A DNA stretch of 64,000 bases from Sva-07 sp963698435 (GCA_963698435.1 CAVOQV010000005.1:1-64000), one strand, 5' to 3'. Shown: positions 44,025 to 53,952, numbered from the stretch's first letter. The notes: generated by a model from the letters alone, not told the origin. A program made the numbers and translations.

Positions 44025-44921
44025 TCAGCCGAGATCGTGAGGTCCAGCGCCGAGGTACCCCTTGCCGGCCCGGATCGCCTCGCCCCAGGGAACGAGGATG
44101 TCGAACAACTCGTCGACGTCGCCGCCGAGCGCATCGAGGGCGGGGACCATCTGATCGTCGGTCGCTGCTTCGACCTGCTCGCGGGCATGGCGCCCCTGCT
44201 GCGACAGATGCGTCTCTGCGCCCGTCCCGTCGAGATGGCCGAGATCGCGAAGGTGGTGCTCTGACCGGTCGAACTCCTCCGTGGTCCAGCCGCGGGTGCG
44301 GCTGTAGCTGCGCACCGGCATCCCCCACGAGAGCTCGGTGAGGATGCCGATGTCGGTCGCCGTCAACCCTGCCGAGACCCATGCGGCGTTGTGGCAGTCA
44401 CCGCGGTACTCACGCAGGAAGTCACCGAGGTGCCACACCGCCGCGAGGTCGTCGTCGGGAACGTCGAGTGCCGCGATGCCGGCGGCGAGGGGACGCCCGT
44501 TGATCGGCAGTGGTGCAGACGCGATCTCCAACAACTCGCGGGCCCGTGCCACGCGGTCGGGCCGCCCGCCGATCAGGCGGCGGAGCTGCCCCAGTGCGCC
44601 GTCGGCGCGGGCGGCGCGGATCGTCGCAGCGTCGGTCCGCGTCCAGGCCAGCTGCACTGACGGGACGACGACGGCGGGGCTGAACACGCCGAACGCCGCC
44701 GCGATCACTTCGCCGGGCACCTGGCCGAGCAGGCTCCCGCGGCTGGCGAAATAGGCGGGTCCGTCGGGGAGCGCCACCCCGTTGGCATCGCCCGGGCTCG
44801 GGTCGAAGCCGAGCTCCACGTAGTTCGCATGACACTCAGGCGAGAAGTACACCTGCCCCACGACCGGCTCGAGCGCCGAGCCGAGCCGACGGGCGAGGTG
44901 CGACGTCGTCGAGATCTCCAT
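44025..44921 (-). CDS. SCO6745-like actinobacterial protein of unknown function
   Basis: A 298-residue protein. The opening has CHANYVELGF and the middle GVFSPAVVVPSVQLAWT. The C-terminal part has a putative winged-helix-like stretch (GLTATDIGILTELSWGMPVRSYSRTRGWTTEEFD) typical of the SCO6745 group. No function is known. Start MEIST at 44921 fits the family. It is divergent from the alpha/beta hydrolase gene. Confidence 0.72.
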   Translation of the reverse strand: MEISTTSHLARRLGSALEPVVGQVYFSPECHANYVELGFDPSPGDANGVALPDGPAYFASRGSLLGQVPGEVIAAAFGVFSPAVVVPSVQLAWTRTDAATIRAARADGALGQLRRLIGGRPDRVARARELLEIASAPLPINGRPLAAGIAALDVPDDDLAAVWHLGDFLREYRGDCHNAAWVSAGLTATDIGILTELSWGMPVRSYSRTRGWTTEEFDRSEHHLRDLGHLDGTGAETHLSQQGRHAREQVEAATDDQMVPALDALGGDVDELFDILVPWGEAIRAGKGYLGAGPHDLG

Positions 44922-45017
44922 GGCCCGCAACCGTACGCGCGGGAACACCTCCGGTGGCCAGCCCGAACGACGATGCACAGGGTCAGCTTCGTCGCTGGCG
45001 CTGGCTACGGTTCCAGC

Positions 45018-45785
45018 ATGACCGAGCGGACCGTCGTCCTCGTCCATGGCAACCCGGAGACCGCCGCAATCTGGGGTCCACTGACCGCCGGGTTGCGCAA
45101 GCGGGGACGGGCGAACGTCGTCGCGCTCTCACCGCCCGGGTTCGGCGCCCCTGTGCCGGGGGGCTTCGATCCGACGATGGACAACTACGCCGACTGGCTG
45201 GTGGGGGAACTCGACGCCATGCGAGCCGACGGGACCGAGATCGACCTGCTCGGCCACGACTGGGGCGCCGGTCACGTCTACGGCGCGCTGGCCCGCCGCC
45301 CCGATCTCGTGCGGACATGGACGGGTGACATCGCCGGTGTCCTGCACACCGACTACGTGTGGCACGACATGGCCCAAGCGTGGCAGACGCCCGAGATCGG
45401 AGAGCAGGTCGTCGCCGGCTTCACCGGGTCGAGCCTCGACGATCGCACGGCACTGTTCGCCGGGCTCGGCCTGCCCGACGACATCGCCCGCGAACTCGCC
45501 GTGGCGCTCGACGCCGAGATGGGTGGCTGCATCCTGCGGCTCTACCGGACCGGAGCGCAGCCAGCGGTGGGTCAACTCGGCGATCGGCTGGCCACCACGG
45601 ACCTGCCTCCCGGGCTGATCATCGATGCCGAACTCGACGGCTACATCCCGTCAGAGCTGTCGAACCAGGTCGCCGAGCGACTGGGCACCGAGGTCCTGCG
45701 CCTCGACGGACGCGGCCACTGGTGGATGGTGCACGACATCGACCCCGTCGCCGACGCCCTCGTCAGCTTCTGGTCAGCGAACTGA
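45018..45785 (+). CDS. Alpha/beta hydrolase
   Basis: A 255-residue hydrolase with VLVHGNPETAAIW near the N terminus, an Asp-type nucleophile elbow LLGHDWGAGHVYG, and a C-terminal GRGHWWMVHD His. The Asp nucleophile suggests an epoxide hydrolase or dehalogenase-like reaction, though the protein is shorter than the one at 9386-10318 and has a small cap. The stop is 45 bases from the 3' end of the next acyl-CoA dehydrogenase. Confidence 0.82.
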   Translation: MTERTVVLVHGNPETAAIWGPLTAGLRKRGRANVVALSPPGFGAPVPGGFDPTMDNYADWLVGELDAMRADGTEIDLLGHDWGAGHVYGALARRPDLVRTWTGDIAGVLHTDYVWHDMAQAWQTPEIGEQVVAGFTGSSLDDRTALFAGLGLPDDIARELAVALDAEMGGCILRLYRTGAQPAVGQLGDRLATTDLPPGLIIDAELDGYIPSELSNQVAERLGTEVLRLDGRGHWWMVHDIDPVADALVSFWSAN

Positions 45786-45829
45786 ACGTCACACGGAACG
45801 TCACACGATGCCGGGCCTGATGTGACGCG

Positions 45830-46969
45830 TCATTCGACGGGGAGGCCGAGGTTGCGGGCGATCACGAGACGCTGGATCTCGCTGGTGCCTTCGCCGACCT
45901 CGAGGATCTTGGCGTCGCGGTAGAAGCGCACGATCGGCGTCTCCTCCATGAATCCCATACCGCCGAACACCTGCGTGGCCAGCCGAGCCGCGTCCATCGC
46001 GGCCTCGGTCGAGTAGAGCTTCGCCATCGCGGCCGCCTGCCCGATCGGACGGCCCTCGTCCTTCAGCCACGCCGCCTTGTACGTGAGATTGTGGGCGTTC
46101 TCGACCTGCACAGCGAGGTCGGACAGCTGGAACGCCAACCCCTGGAACCGCCCAATCGGGCCACCGAATGCGTGACGCTGTCGGGCGTACTCGACCGAGG
46201 CGTCGAGACAGGCGCGTGCCGAGCCGAGCGCCAGGGCGGAGATCGCGATTCGACCGTCGTCGAGGATCGACAGGAAGTTGCGCAAGCCCTTTCCCGGTTG
46301 GCCGAGCAGGTTCCCCGCAGGGATCCGGCAATCGACGAACGTGATGCCGTGGGTGTCGCTGGCATGCCAGCCGAGCTTGTCGTAGGCGGGTTCGATGATC
46401 ATCCCCGGTGTACCGGCGGGCACGACGAACGCCGAGATGCCGTCGTCGGTCCGAGCGGTCACGGTGACGATCGAGGTGATGTCGGTGCCGCAGTTGGTGA
46501 TGAAGGCCTTCGAGCCGTTGAGCACCCACTGGTCGCCGTCGAGCACGGCGCGCGTCCTGGTTGCGCCGGCGTCGGACCCACCGTCGGGTTCGGTGAGGCC
46601 GAACGCGCCGAGCGCTCGCCCCGCGACGAGGTCGGGCAGCCACCGGTCGCGTTGCTCGTCGGTGCCGAAGCGGAAGATCGGGTTCGCTCCGAGCCCGACA
46701 CCCGCCGACAGGGTGATCCCCATCGACTGGTCGACACGGCCGAGCTCCTCGATGGCGACGCACAGCGACGCGAAGTCGCCACCACCACCGCCCCACTGTT
46801 CGGGGAACACGATGCCGAACAGGCCGAGGTCGCCCATCGCCTGCACGACGTCGATCGGGAAATGACACGTCCGGTCCCACTCGGCGGCATGCGGGGCGAT
46901 GTGCTGCTCGGCGAACTCGCGCACCGTCGCCCGCAGCAGTTCGTGATCGTCGCTCAGCTCCCAGTTCAT
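45830..46969 (-). CDS. Acyl-CoA dehydrogenase
   Basis: A 379-residue FAD-dependent short- or medium-chain type. Patterns: GAFGLTEPDGGSDAGATRT, WVLNGSKAFITN, YARQRHAFGGPIGRFQGLAFQLSDL, and the C-terminal FYRDAKILEVGEGTSEIQRLVIAR, which supplies the catalytic Glu. The length equals typical beta-oxidation enzymes (about 380). It is a different subgroup from the gene at 40095-41300, which lacks this motif. Electron transfer would go through ETF, not present in the window. Confidence 0.93.
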   Translation of the reverse strand: MNWELSDDHELLRATVREFAEQHIAPHAAEWDRTCHFPIDVVQAMGDLGLFGIVFPEQWGGGGGDFASLCVAIEELGRVDQSMGITLSAGVGLGANPIFRFGTDEQRDRWLPDLVAGRALGAFGLTEPDGGSDAGATRTRAVLDGDQWVLNGSKAFITNCGTDITSIVTVTARTDDGISAFVVPAGTPGMIIEPAYDKLGWHASDTHGITFVDCRIPAGNLLGQPGKGLRNFLSILDDGRIAISALALGSARACLDASVEYARQRHAFGGPIGRFQGLAFQLSDLAVQVENAHNLTYKAAWLKDEGRPIGQAAAMAKLYSTEAAMDAARLATQVFGGMGFMEETPIVRFYRDAKILEVGEGTSEIQRLVIARNLGLPVE

Positions 46970-47024
46970 CGCCGGCGACGCTAGTGCCAGCGCGCCGCGC
47001 GTCCACGATGCCTAACGTGGAGCC

Positions 47025-48197
47025 GTGCGTGCGCAGCCGATCCTGTTGCTGGTCGGCTGCCTGTTGCTCGCCGGGGCCTGCGCCGGCCGATCCGCCGCCA
47101 GCGTCCCCTCCCCGTCGACCACGACCGGCACGACACCGACGGCAACCAGCACCACGACCACCTCGACCACGACCACGACCCCTTCGACCACCACGTCGAC
47201 CCCCTCCCCTTCGACCACCACGTCTTCGACCACCACGTCGACATCGAGCACCACGACTGTGGCGCCGCTGCCGAATCCGGGCATGCCGGCCGCGAATCGG
47301 GCCTTCGATGCCCTCTCCGGGTCCAACGCTGCGGTGACGATGACCGTGATGCGCGACGGACGCAACGTGCTGGCACGGGCATCGGGCAACACGATCGACG
47401 GCCTACCCGCCACGTCCGACTCCCCGATGGTCGTCGCCAGCGTGAGCAAACTGCTGACCGGGTTGATGATCGCCCAGCTCCACCAGGGCGGCCTGATCGA
47501 TGTGGATGCACCGACGTCGTGGGCCGACATCACCCCCACCAGCCATCCCGGCTGGGGCGATGTGACACCCCGGGAACTGCTGACCCACACCTCAGGGATG
47601 CCGGTCGTGCGGAGCACGTGGTTCGACGGCGGCCTCGACTGTGCCGCGTTCCTTCCGGAGCTGCTGGATCGGCCGCCATCGACCACACGCGGCCGTTGGG
47701 CGTACTCGAACGGCAACTACTGCGCACTCGGTCTCCTCGTCGAACACCTGACCGGGCTTCCGCTCGGTACCGCGGCCCAACGCATTCTGTTCGACCCGAT
47801 CGGGTCGAGCGGGGTGCACCTCACCCGTGACGGCCAACTCCCGACCGACGTCGAGTACGCACCTGGCGTAGCGAGGCTGTCGCGGCTCGGAGGAGCGGGG
47901 ACCTTCATCGTGTCGACCGACGACGTCGCGGCCATGCTCGCAGCCGTCACGCCCGACGACCTGGCCGTGTTGACGTGGCCGGGTCTGATCATCGACCAGT
48001 ACGGCTGGGGACACACAGGGACGGTCGACGGTGCACTCGCGTGTGCCTGGGTGCTCGAAGGCGGTCGCACCGTGGTCGCTACGACCGTCGCCGGGCGCTC
48101 GCCGTCGACCGGCGGCAGCGTCTGCGACCGGGTGGTCCCCGCGGTCGCGACCGACCTCGGCATCGATCGAGGCATCCCCGACCGCTCTCCACCCTGA
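47025..48197 (+). CDS. Serine hydrolase (class C beta-lactamase/esterase-like) lipoprotein
   Basis: A 390-residue exported protein. The N terminus has a lipobox LLAGAC with Cys19. A Ser/Thr/Pro-rich linker spans about 29-80. The catalytic domain has S139-VS-K142, YSN in RWAYSNGNY, and the third motif GHTG (usual KTG). These are the class C/EstB-like triads, so an esterase, transpeptidase or beta-lactamase is possible. Thr-rich linkers like this usually hold a domain away from the cell surface. GTG start at 47025; its 3' end is convergent with the HDAC-like gene. Confidence 0.85.
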   Translation: MRAQPILLLVGCLLLAGACAGRSAASVPSPSTTTGTTPTATSTTTTSTTTTTPSTTTSTPSPSTTTSSTTTSTSSTTTVAPLPNPGMPAANRAFDALSGSNAAVTMTVMRDGRNVLARASGNTIDGLPATSDSPMVVASVSKLLTGLMIAQLHQGGLIDVDAPTSWADITPTSHPGWGDVTPRELLTHTSGMPVVRSTWFDGGLDCAAFLPELLDRPPSTTRGRWAYSNGNYCALGLLVEHLTGLPLGTAAQRILFDPIGSSGVHLTRDGQLPTDVEYAPGVARLSRLGGAGTFIVSTDDVAAMLAAVTPDDLAVLTWPGLIIDQYGWGHTGTVDGALACAWVLEGGRTVVATTVAGRSPSTGGSVCDRVVPAVATDLGIDRGIPDRSPP

Positions 48198-48235
48198 GCT
48201 GGTGCGTCCGAGGTCGGACCCCAGACGCACCGCTC
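48196..48235. terminator. Hairpin between convergent genes
   Basis: GAGC-(T)-GGTGCGTC pairs with GACGCACC-GCTC, a 12-bp stem with one bulged base and a 15-base loop. It covers the stop codons of both convergent genes. A bidirectional terminator is the likely role. Confidence 0.5.
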
Positions 48236-49244
48236 AGATGAGGTCCCAGCGTTGGCGGGCGGCGGTCACCGTCGGGAGTCCGACGTCTCCGGTCGAGACC
48301 TCCTCGGGCCGGTACGACTCGCCGATCAGCGCCGACAAGGTCGCGCCGGTCGACAACGACAGAGCGTCGAAGTCGTAACCGCCTTCCAACACCACGACCG
48401 TTCGGCGGGCCGGAACGAGTTGCTGCAGACGGATCGCCAGATCGGCGTAGTCGGCTGCCGTCAGCTCGAGACCGGCGAGTGGATCGTTGCGATGCGCGTC
48501 GAACCCCGCCGAGATGAACAGCCAGTCGGGAGCGAACCGTTCGACCACCGGCGCGATCACCTCGTCGACGGCCCGACGGTAGACGTCGCCACGAGTGCCG
48601 GCCGGGAACGGCAGGTTGAGGTTCGACATCGGAGCACCCGGGCCACCGGTCTCGTCAGCCCGACCGCTGCCCGGATACAGCGGGAACTCGTGCGTCGACA
48701 CATAGAGCACGTCGGGATTCTCGTAGAAGATGTCCTGGGTTCCGTTTCCGTGGTGGACATCCCAATCGACGATTGCCACCCGCTGCCCATCGGCGGCCAG
48801 CTTCGCTGCTGCGACCGCGACGTTGTTGACGAGACAGAAGCCCATCGCCCGGTCCGGCACGGCGTGGTGTCCGGGTGGACGCCCCGCGGCGAAGGCCACC
48901 TCGCACGATCCTGCCTCCAGTGCGTCGACCGCGTCGAGCACCGCACCGGCGGCACGCAACGCCGTCGTCCACGATCCAGGCGCCGCGAACGTGTCGGGAT
49001 CCAGGTCGCCGCCACCACGTTCGCAGAACCGTTCGAGCTGCGCGACGTAGCTCGGTGCATGCACACGTTCCAGTTCCGCCACCGTCGCCAATCGCGGCTC
49101 GCGGAACTCGACGGCCTCGAGCAGCCCCGCCCCGGCGATCCCGGCCAGCGATGCGCCGAGTCGACCGGGCCGTTCGGGGTGCCAGTCCGGAGTCGTGTGC
49201 TGGTCGAGTTCGGCGCTGGCGAAGACGGTGATGGGCGCTGCCAC
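48234..49244 (-). CDS. Histone deacetylase-family (acetoin utilisation-like) hydrolase
   Basis: A 336-residue zinc amidohydrolase. Patterns: HPERPGRL near residue 22, the active-site GRPPGHHA, FCLVNNVAVAAA, IVDWDVHHGNGTQDIF (Asp and His zinc ligands), STHEFPLYPGSG, and LFISAGFDAHRNDPLAGL (third Asp). Bacterial members deacetylate polyamines, acetoin-related molecules or proteins (AcuC-like). GTG 49244 starts it. Divergent to the GNAT/acyl-CoA-synthetase-like gene, an arrangement that suits opposing acetylation and deacetylation, though this is speculation. Confidence 0.9.
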   Translation of the reverse strand: MAAPITVFASAELDQHTTPDWHPERPGRLGASLAGIAGAGLLEAVEFREPRLATVAELERVHAPSYVAQLERFCERGGGDLDPDTFAAPGSWTTALRAAGAVLDAVDALEAGSCEVAFAAGRPPGHHAVPDRAMGFCLVNNVAVAAAKLAADGQRVAIVDWDVHHGNGTQDIFYENPDVLYVSTHEFPLYPGSGRADETGGPGAPMSNLNLPFPAGTRGDVYRRAVDEVIAPVVERFAPDWLFISAGFDAHRNDPLAGLELTAADYADLAIRLQQLVPARRTVVVLEGGYDFDALSLSTGATLSALIGESYRPEEVSTGDVGLPTVTAARQRWDLI

Positions 49245-49329
49245 GGGACCCACCCTAGGCACTCGAGCGGCCGCGACAACAGACGTCACATCGGTACTCG
49301 GCGCACCCCGGAGCTGACATGCTGAAGGG

Positions 49330-51882
49330 GTGAACACTTCGACGGCCTCCGACTCGCCCTGGGCATCCACGGTGGTGCTCGGCAACGGCGACACCGTGTT
49401 CATCCGACCGCTCACCATCGACGACCAGCCGGCCCTCGCCGAGTTCCACCGCCGCCAGTCCGCCGAGAGCATCTATCGGCGGTTCTTCTCCCCGAAGCCC
49501 GATCTCAGCGAGAAGGAGCTCCTGCATTTCACCGACGTCGACATGGTCGACCGGGCGGCCCTCGCCGTCGAGTCACACGACGAGTTCATCGCCTGGGCGA
49601 GCTACGAACGCTGGCCCGGACGCAACGAGGCGGAAGCCGCGTTCATGGTCGACGACGCCTACCAAGGGGCCGGCATCGCGACACTCATGTTGGAACACCT
49701 GGCCGCCATCGCTCGCAGCAACGGAATCGAACGGTTCACCGCTGAGGTGCTCGGCGACAACCGAGCCATGCTCGCCGTGTTCGCCAAGGCAGGCTGGCCG
49801 CTCCAGCGTCGGTTCGACTCCGGCGTCGTCGACCTCGACTGGGAACTGGCCGACACCGACGAGTTCCTCGACAGTGTCGAGCGACGGGAACAACGCGCCG
49901 ACTCGCGCGCTGTGGCTCGGATCCTGCTCCCGCGCGCCGTCGCCGTGATCGGGGCGTCCGAACGCCCCGGGACCGTCGGCGACGCCATCTGGCGCAATGT
50001 CGCCGGCAGCGTCGACGTGCCGCTCTACGCCGTGAACCCGCGGCACGATCGGGTGCACGGCCACCCGTGCTGTCGCACGATCGACGAACTTCCCGACGAG
50101 GTGTCTCTGGCCATCATCGCCGTTCCCGCCGACGACCTCGACCCGACGATCGACGCGTGCATCGCGAAGCGGATGCGCGGCGCCGTGATCATCACGTCGG
50201 TGGACGGGACCGACATCGACCTCCCTGCCCTGGTCACCCGAGCACGACGCAACGGGTTGAGGATCATCGGTCCGTCGAGCATGGGGATCGCGTCACCGTG
50301 TGAGGAGACCCAACTCCAGGCGGCACTCGTCGATGTCACCCTCCCGACAGGTGGCGTGGCCATCTCGATGCAGTCGGGGTCGCTCGGCGGATCCTTCCTT
50401 CGCAAGGCCAGCGATGTCAGCCTCGGTGTGTCCTGGTTCGTGTCCCTCGGCGACAAGAGCGACATCTCCGGCAACGACCTGCTGCAGTTCTGGGAACAGG
50501 ACGAGAACACGACGGTGATCGCGATGTACACCGAGTCGTTCGGCAACCCGCGCAAGTTCGCCCGCATCGCCCGGCGCGTCTCACGGACGAAGCCGATCGT
50601 CGCTGTCAGGACCGGCGCTGCGGCGACCGGCGAGATGGAAGGCGCGTTGTACCAGCAGGCAGGCCTGATCGAAGTTCCCACCGTTCCGGCGCTGCTCGAG
50701 ACCGTCCGGGTGATGGCCACCCAGCCCGTCCTCGAGGGCCCCCGGGTTGCGGTCGTCACCAACTCGCGCAGCCCGGGCACGCTGGCTCGCGCGGCACTCG
50801 AATCGGCCGGACTCGTACCGGTCGACGGTCCCGGGATGCTCCACTGGAGTGCCGCCGCATCCGACTACCCCGATGCGATCGGCGCGGCCCTGGCCGACGA
50901 CGACATCGACGGCATCATGGTCATCTATGCCCCTGCGGTCGTCGAGGATGTGGACGCCGCCGCCCGCGACATCGATGCGGCCGCTTCAGGTGCCACGAAG
51001 CCGATCATTGCGGTGATGCTCGGCGGAGCGGACGGGCCGGTGTCGCCCGGCTCGCGCGTGCCGGCGTTCACCTTTCCGGAACAGGCGGCCGCAGTGTTCG
51101 GCCGCTCGTACGCGTACGCAAGGTGGCGCCGCGACGAAGCCGATGCTCCCCAAGAGGTCGCTCGTCCGGTGAATCCAGCCGAGGCTCACACGATCATCAG
51201 CGACGCGGTCGCCGAGATCGCGGGCGACATCCGAGTGGATCTGGCAACCAAGCGACGCCTGCTCGCGGCCTACGGCATCGAGATGGCCATCGCCACCGAG
51301 ACCGATCCCGAACGTGCAACCCGCGATGCGAACGACGTCGGCTTTCCGGTTGCGCTGAAGGCCGTCCATCGTCGACCCGGTCGGTCGGCACGAGCTGGCG
51401 TCGCGCTCGATCTCACCACTGACGACGACATCGCCGAGGCCATCGAGATCATGCGCGACTCGCTCGGCGACGACGCCAACGAACTGATCGTGCAGGCCAT
51501 GACGTCGCCCGGCGTCGACGTACGCATTCGCTGCGAGCACGACGACCGCCTCGGTGCGATCGTGTCGGTCGGGCTGGGCGGGGCGCAAGCCGATGCCATC
51601 GATGACCGCACGAGCCGACTCGCTCCGGTTTCGCCGGCGAGCGCAGCCGCGATGTTGACCGAAACACGTCTGACTGCCGCGCTCGACGGGGCGGGATTCG
51701 ACTCGTCGTCGCTCGTCGACGCCGTCGTTGCTGCGGCGCAGCTGGCTTCGGACCATCCGGAGATCGCGGAACTCGACCTCAACCCGGTCATCGTGTCAGA
51801 AGCTGGTGCCGTCGTCACCGACGCCGTGATCCGCTTGGTCGCCCACGTCGTGGGCGATGGGCCGTTGCGCCGGCTCGACTGA
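49330..51882 (+). CDS. GNAT acetyltransferase fused to ADP-forming acyl-CoA-synthetase-like protein (Pat-like)
   Basis: An 850-residue protein. Residues about 15-180 are a GNAT domain (VFIRPLTIDDQPALAEFHRR, then MVDDAYQGAGIATLMLEHL with the acetyl-CoA loop). About 200-630 are CoA-binding and CoA-ligase-like domains (AVAVIGASERPGTVG, MQSGSLGGSFLRKASDVSLGVSWFVSLGDKSD). About 640-850 is an ATP-grasp-like domain. The GNAT part comes first, the order reported for Streptomyces lividans PatA; E. coli PatZ has it last. Such proteins acetylate lysines of acyl-CoA synthetases to switch them off. Whether the ligase part is active cannot be told. Confidence 0.85.
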   Translation: MNTSTASDSPWASTVVLGNGDTVFIRPLTIDDQPALAEFHRRQSAESIYRRFFSPKPDLSEKELLHFTDVDMVDRAALAVESHDEFIAWASYERWPGRNEAEAAFMVDDAYQGAGIATLMLEHLAAIARSNGIERFTAEVLGDNRAMLAVFAKAGWPLQRRFDSGVVDLDWELADTDEFLDSVERREQRADSRAVARILLPRAVAVIGASERPGTVGDAIWRNVAGSVDVPLYAVNPRHDRVHGHPCCRTIDELPDEVSLAIIAVPADDLDPTIDACIAKRMRGAVIITSVDGTDIDLPALVTRARRNGLRIIGPSSMGIASPCEETQLQAALVDVTLPTGGVAISMQSGSLGGSFLRKASDVSLGVSWFVSLGDKSDISGNDLLQFWEQDENTTVIAMYTESFGNPRKFARIARRVSRTKPIVAVRTGAAATGEMEGALYQQAGLIEVPTVPALLETVRVMATQPVLEGPRVAVVTNSRSPGTLARAALESAGLVPVDGPGMLHWSAAASDYPDAIGAALADDDIDGIMVIYAPAVVEDVDAAARDIDAAASGATKPIIAVMLGGADGPVSPGSRVPAFTFPEQAAAVFGRSYAYARWRRDEADAPQEVARPVNPAEAHTIISDAVAEIAGDIRVDLATKRRLLAAYGIEMAIATETDPERATRDANDVGFPVALKAVHRRPGRSARAGVALDLTTDDDIAEAIEIMRDSLGDDANELIVQAMTSPGVDVRIRCEHDDRLGAIVSVGLGGAQADAIDDRTSRLAPVSPASAAAMLTETRLTAALDGAGFDSSSLVDAVVAAAQLASDHPEIAELDLNPVIVSEAGAVVTDAVIRLVAHVVGDGPLRRLD

Positions 51883-51951
51883 CCGTCACACCCCCGGGCC
51901 ACCGATCCACACTGGCAGCGGCCGCGTGAGGTGATCGGCCACAATGGACCG

Positions 51952-52545
51952 GTGAGCCTCGGCATCATCGTCCCGTTGATCGTTCTGCCGATCGTCATCG
52001 TCGGCGTCGTTTTCTGGTATCGCCGGTCGATGGCGGCGCTCCGGCCGGGCGACACCAAGCCGGTGTCCGGGGTACGACTCACGGCCGAGGCGTTGCACCG
52101 AGCGCCGGCGCCGCCGTGGAGGATCGTCTACGAGGTCGGCGGCGCACTCGGAGAGGTCGACCATGTGATCGTCGGTCCCAGCGGCGTCACCGCGATCACC
52201 ACCGTTGTCGCCGACCGGCCCGATCCCGACCAGCTGCGCAGTGCCCGCGACGACGCACTCCTCGTCAGCGAGGCGGCGATCGCACGCGGTCCACTCGACG
52301 AACTCCTCCGAGCGGTGAACGCATCGTGCGACCAGTGGGCTCGGGTCTACTGGGGCATGCCCGATCCGAAGCGACCCGTCGCCGACGTTCTCGTCCACGG
52401 GAGCACCCTGGTCGAGGGCCAACGCATCGACGAATGGCTCGCAGCCCTGAGCGCAAAGGCATCCACCCAGCTCGATTCCCGCCGCGTGGATGCGATCTGG
52501 CGCACGATCGTGATCGGCATCGGGCGGCCCGACCCGCACCCGTGA
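51952..52545 (+). CDS. NERD-like membrane-anchored protein
   Basis: A 197-residue protein with an N-terminal transmembrane segment (LGIIVPLIVLPIVIVGVVFWY) and a soluble domain with DHVIVGPSGVTAITTVV. That block resembles the core of NERD (nuclease-related) domains, but a full catalytic set is not obvious. GTG 51952 is chosen to put the membrane helix at the very start; a GTG 21 bases upstream is possible. Function unknown. Confidence 0.6.
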   Translation: MSLGIIVPLIVLPIVIVGVVFWYRRSMAALRPGDTKPVSGVRLTAEALHRAPAPPWRIVYEVGGALGEVDHVIVGPSGVTAITTVVADRPDPDQLRSARDDALLVSEAAIARGPLDELLRAVNASCDQWARVYWGMPDPKRPVADVLVHGSTLVEGQRIDEWLAALSAKASTQLDSRRVDAIWRTIVIGIGRPDPHP

Positions 52546-52602
52546 CCACGATCGCGCCTGCAACGCGGGCGGCGTGACGCCACCCAGCACTAGCGTGCGC
52601 CC

Positions 52603-53952
52603 ATGGCTTCACCCGACGAGTTCACCGGGCCCACGACCGAGTTGCTGCAGTCCCTGATCCGCAATGCCTGCGTCAACGACGGCACGCCGGACTCCGGCAA
52701 CGAGACCCGCAACTCCGACCTGCTCGTGACCTACCTGGAGGGGGCAGGCCTGGAGGTCGAACGCTTCACCCCACGCGCCGGCCGCGACTCGATGGTCGCA
52801 CGCATCGAGGGGACCGACCCCGACGCACCGTCGCTGTGTCTGATGGGCCACACCGACGTCGTACCGGTCAATCCCGACGGCTGGCGTGAGGATCCGTTCG
52901 GTGGCGAGCTGATCGACGGCGAGGTGTGGGGTCGCGGGGCGATCGACATGCTCAACCTGACGTCGTCGATGGCGGTCGCGTTCCGTCGGCTCGCCACCGA
53001 AGGTTTCCGACCCAAAGGGGATCTGATCTACTTCGGTGTCGGCGACGAGGAGGCGGGCGGTGTCTGGGGCGCTGAGTGGATGGTCGAGCACCATTGGGAC
53101 GCGATCGCCGCCGACTACGTGTTGACCGAGCTGGGCGGCTGGTCCAGCACCGACGACCACGGCCATCGGACCGTGACGGTCAACGTCGGCGAGAAGGGTC
53201 TCGCCTGGCGGCGGCTGCGCGTCCACGGCACTCCCGGACACGGCTCGATGCCGTTCGGCGCCGACAACGCCTTGATCAAGGCCGCCGAGATCGTCCGCCG
53301 GCTGTCGCAGTACCGGCCGGCCGCTCACATCGACGACATCTGGCGCAACCAGGTCGCAGCGATGAACCTCCCCGACGAGGTCCGCGAGGGGCTGCTGTCG
53401 AGCGAGTCGATCATGGGGACGATCGAGACGTTGCCGATCCCCGTGGCCAGACGGTGCCATGCGGAGACCCACACGACCTTCTCCCCCAACGTCGTGCACG
53501 GCGGCCAGAAGACCAACACGATCCCCGATGTCGTCGACATCGACGTCGACATTCGCACGGTGCCCGGCACCACACGTGCCGACGTCGAGTCGATGCTGCG
53601 CGAGGCGCTCGGCGACATGTTCGACCAGGTCGACATCACCGTGCTGCAACACAGCGATCCCACCGCATGCGAGTTCGGGCCATCCAACCTGCTGTGGGAG
53701 ACCGTCACGAAACACACTCAGATCGCCTACCCCGGCGCCCACCTCGTCCCGGGCCTCATCGTCGGCGGCACCGATGCCCGGTTCTACCGAGAGCGGGGCA
53801 TCACGGCCTACGGGGCAGGGCTCTTCTCGCCGAAGATGGACTTCTCGACGTTCGGCACGAGGTTCCACGGCAACGACGAACGCATCGACGTCGAGTCGCT
53901 GGGCATGTCGGGCAACTACTTCTACGGGATCGCCAAGGACCTCGTCGGCTGA
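52603..53952 (+). CDS. M20-family peptidase/deacylase
   Basis: A 449-residue zinc hydrolase. Binuclear zinc ligands: H83-D85 (GHTDVVP), D115 (GAIDML), E149-E150 (GDEEAGG), D/H in the later LVPGLIVGGTDARFY region. The dimerisation domain lies between. The family includes dipeptidases, carboxypeptidases, acetylornithine deacetylase and related amidohydrolases; the specificity is not apparent. ATG 52603. The downstream CofE gene is on the opposite strand, 76 bases away. Confidence 0.9.
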   Translation: MASPDEFTGPTTELLQSLIRNACVNDGTPDSGNETRNSDLLVTYLEGAGLEVERFTPRAGRDSMVARIEGTDPDAPSLCLMGHTDVVPVNPDGWREDPFGGELIDGEVWGRGAIDMLNLTSSMAVAFRRLATEGFRPKGDLIYFGVGDEEAGGVWGAEWMVEHHWDAIAADYVLTELGGWSSTDDHGHRTVTVNVGEKGLAWRRLRVHGTPGHGSMPFGADNALIKAAEIVRRLSQYRPAAHIDDIWRNQVAAMNLPDEVREGLLSSESIMGTIETLPIPVARRCHAETHTTFSPNVVHGGQKTNTIPDVVDIDVDIRTVPGTTRADVESMLREALGDMFDQVDITVLQHSDPTACEFGPSNLLWETVTKHTQIAYPGAHLVPGLIVGGTDARFYRERGITAYGAGLFSPKMDFSTFGTRFHGNDERIDVESLGMSGNYFYGIAKDLVG

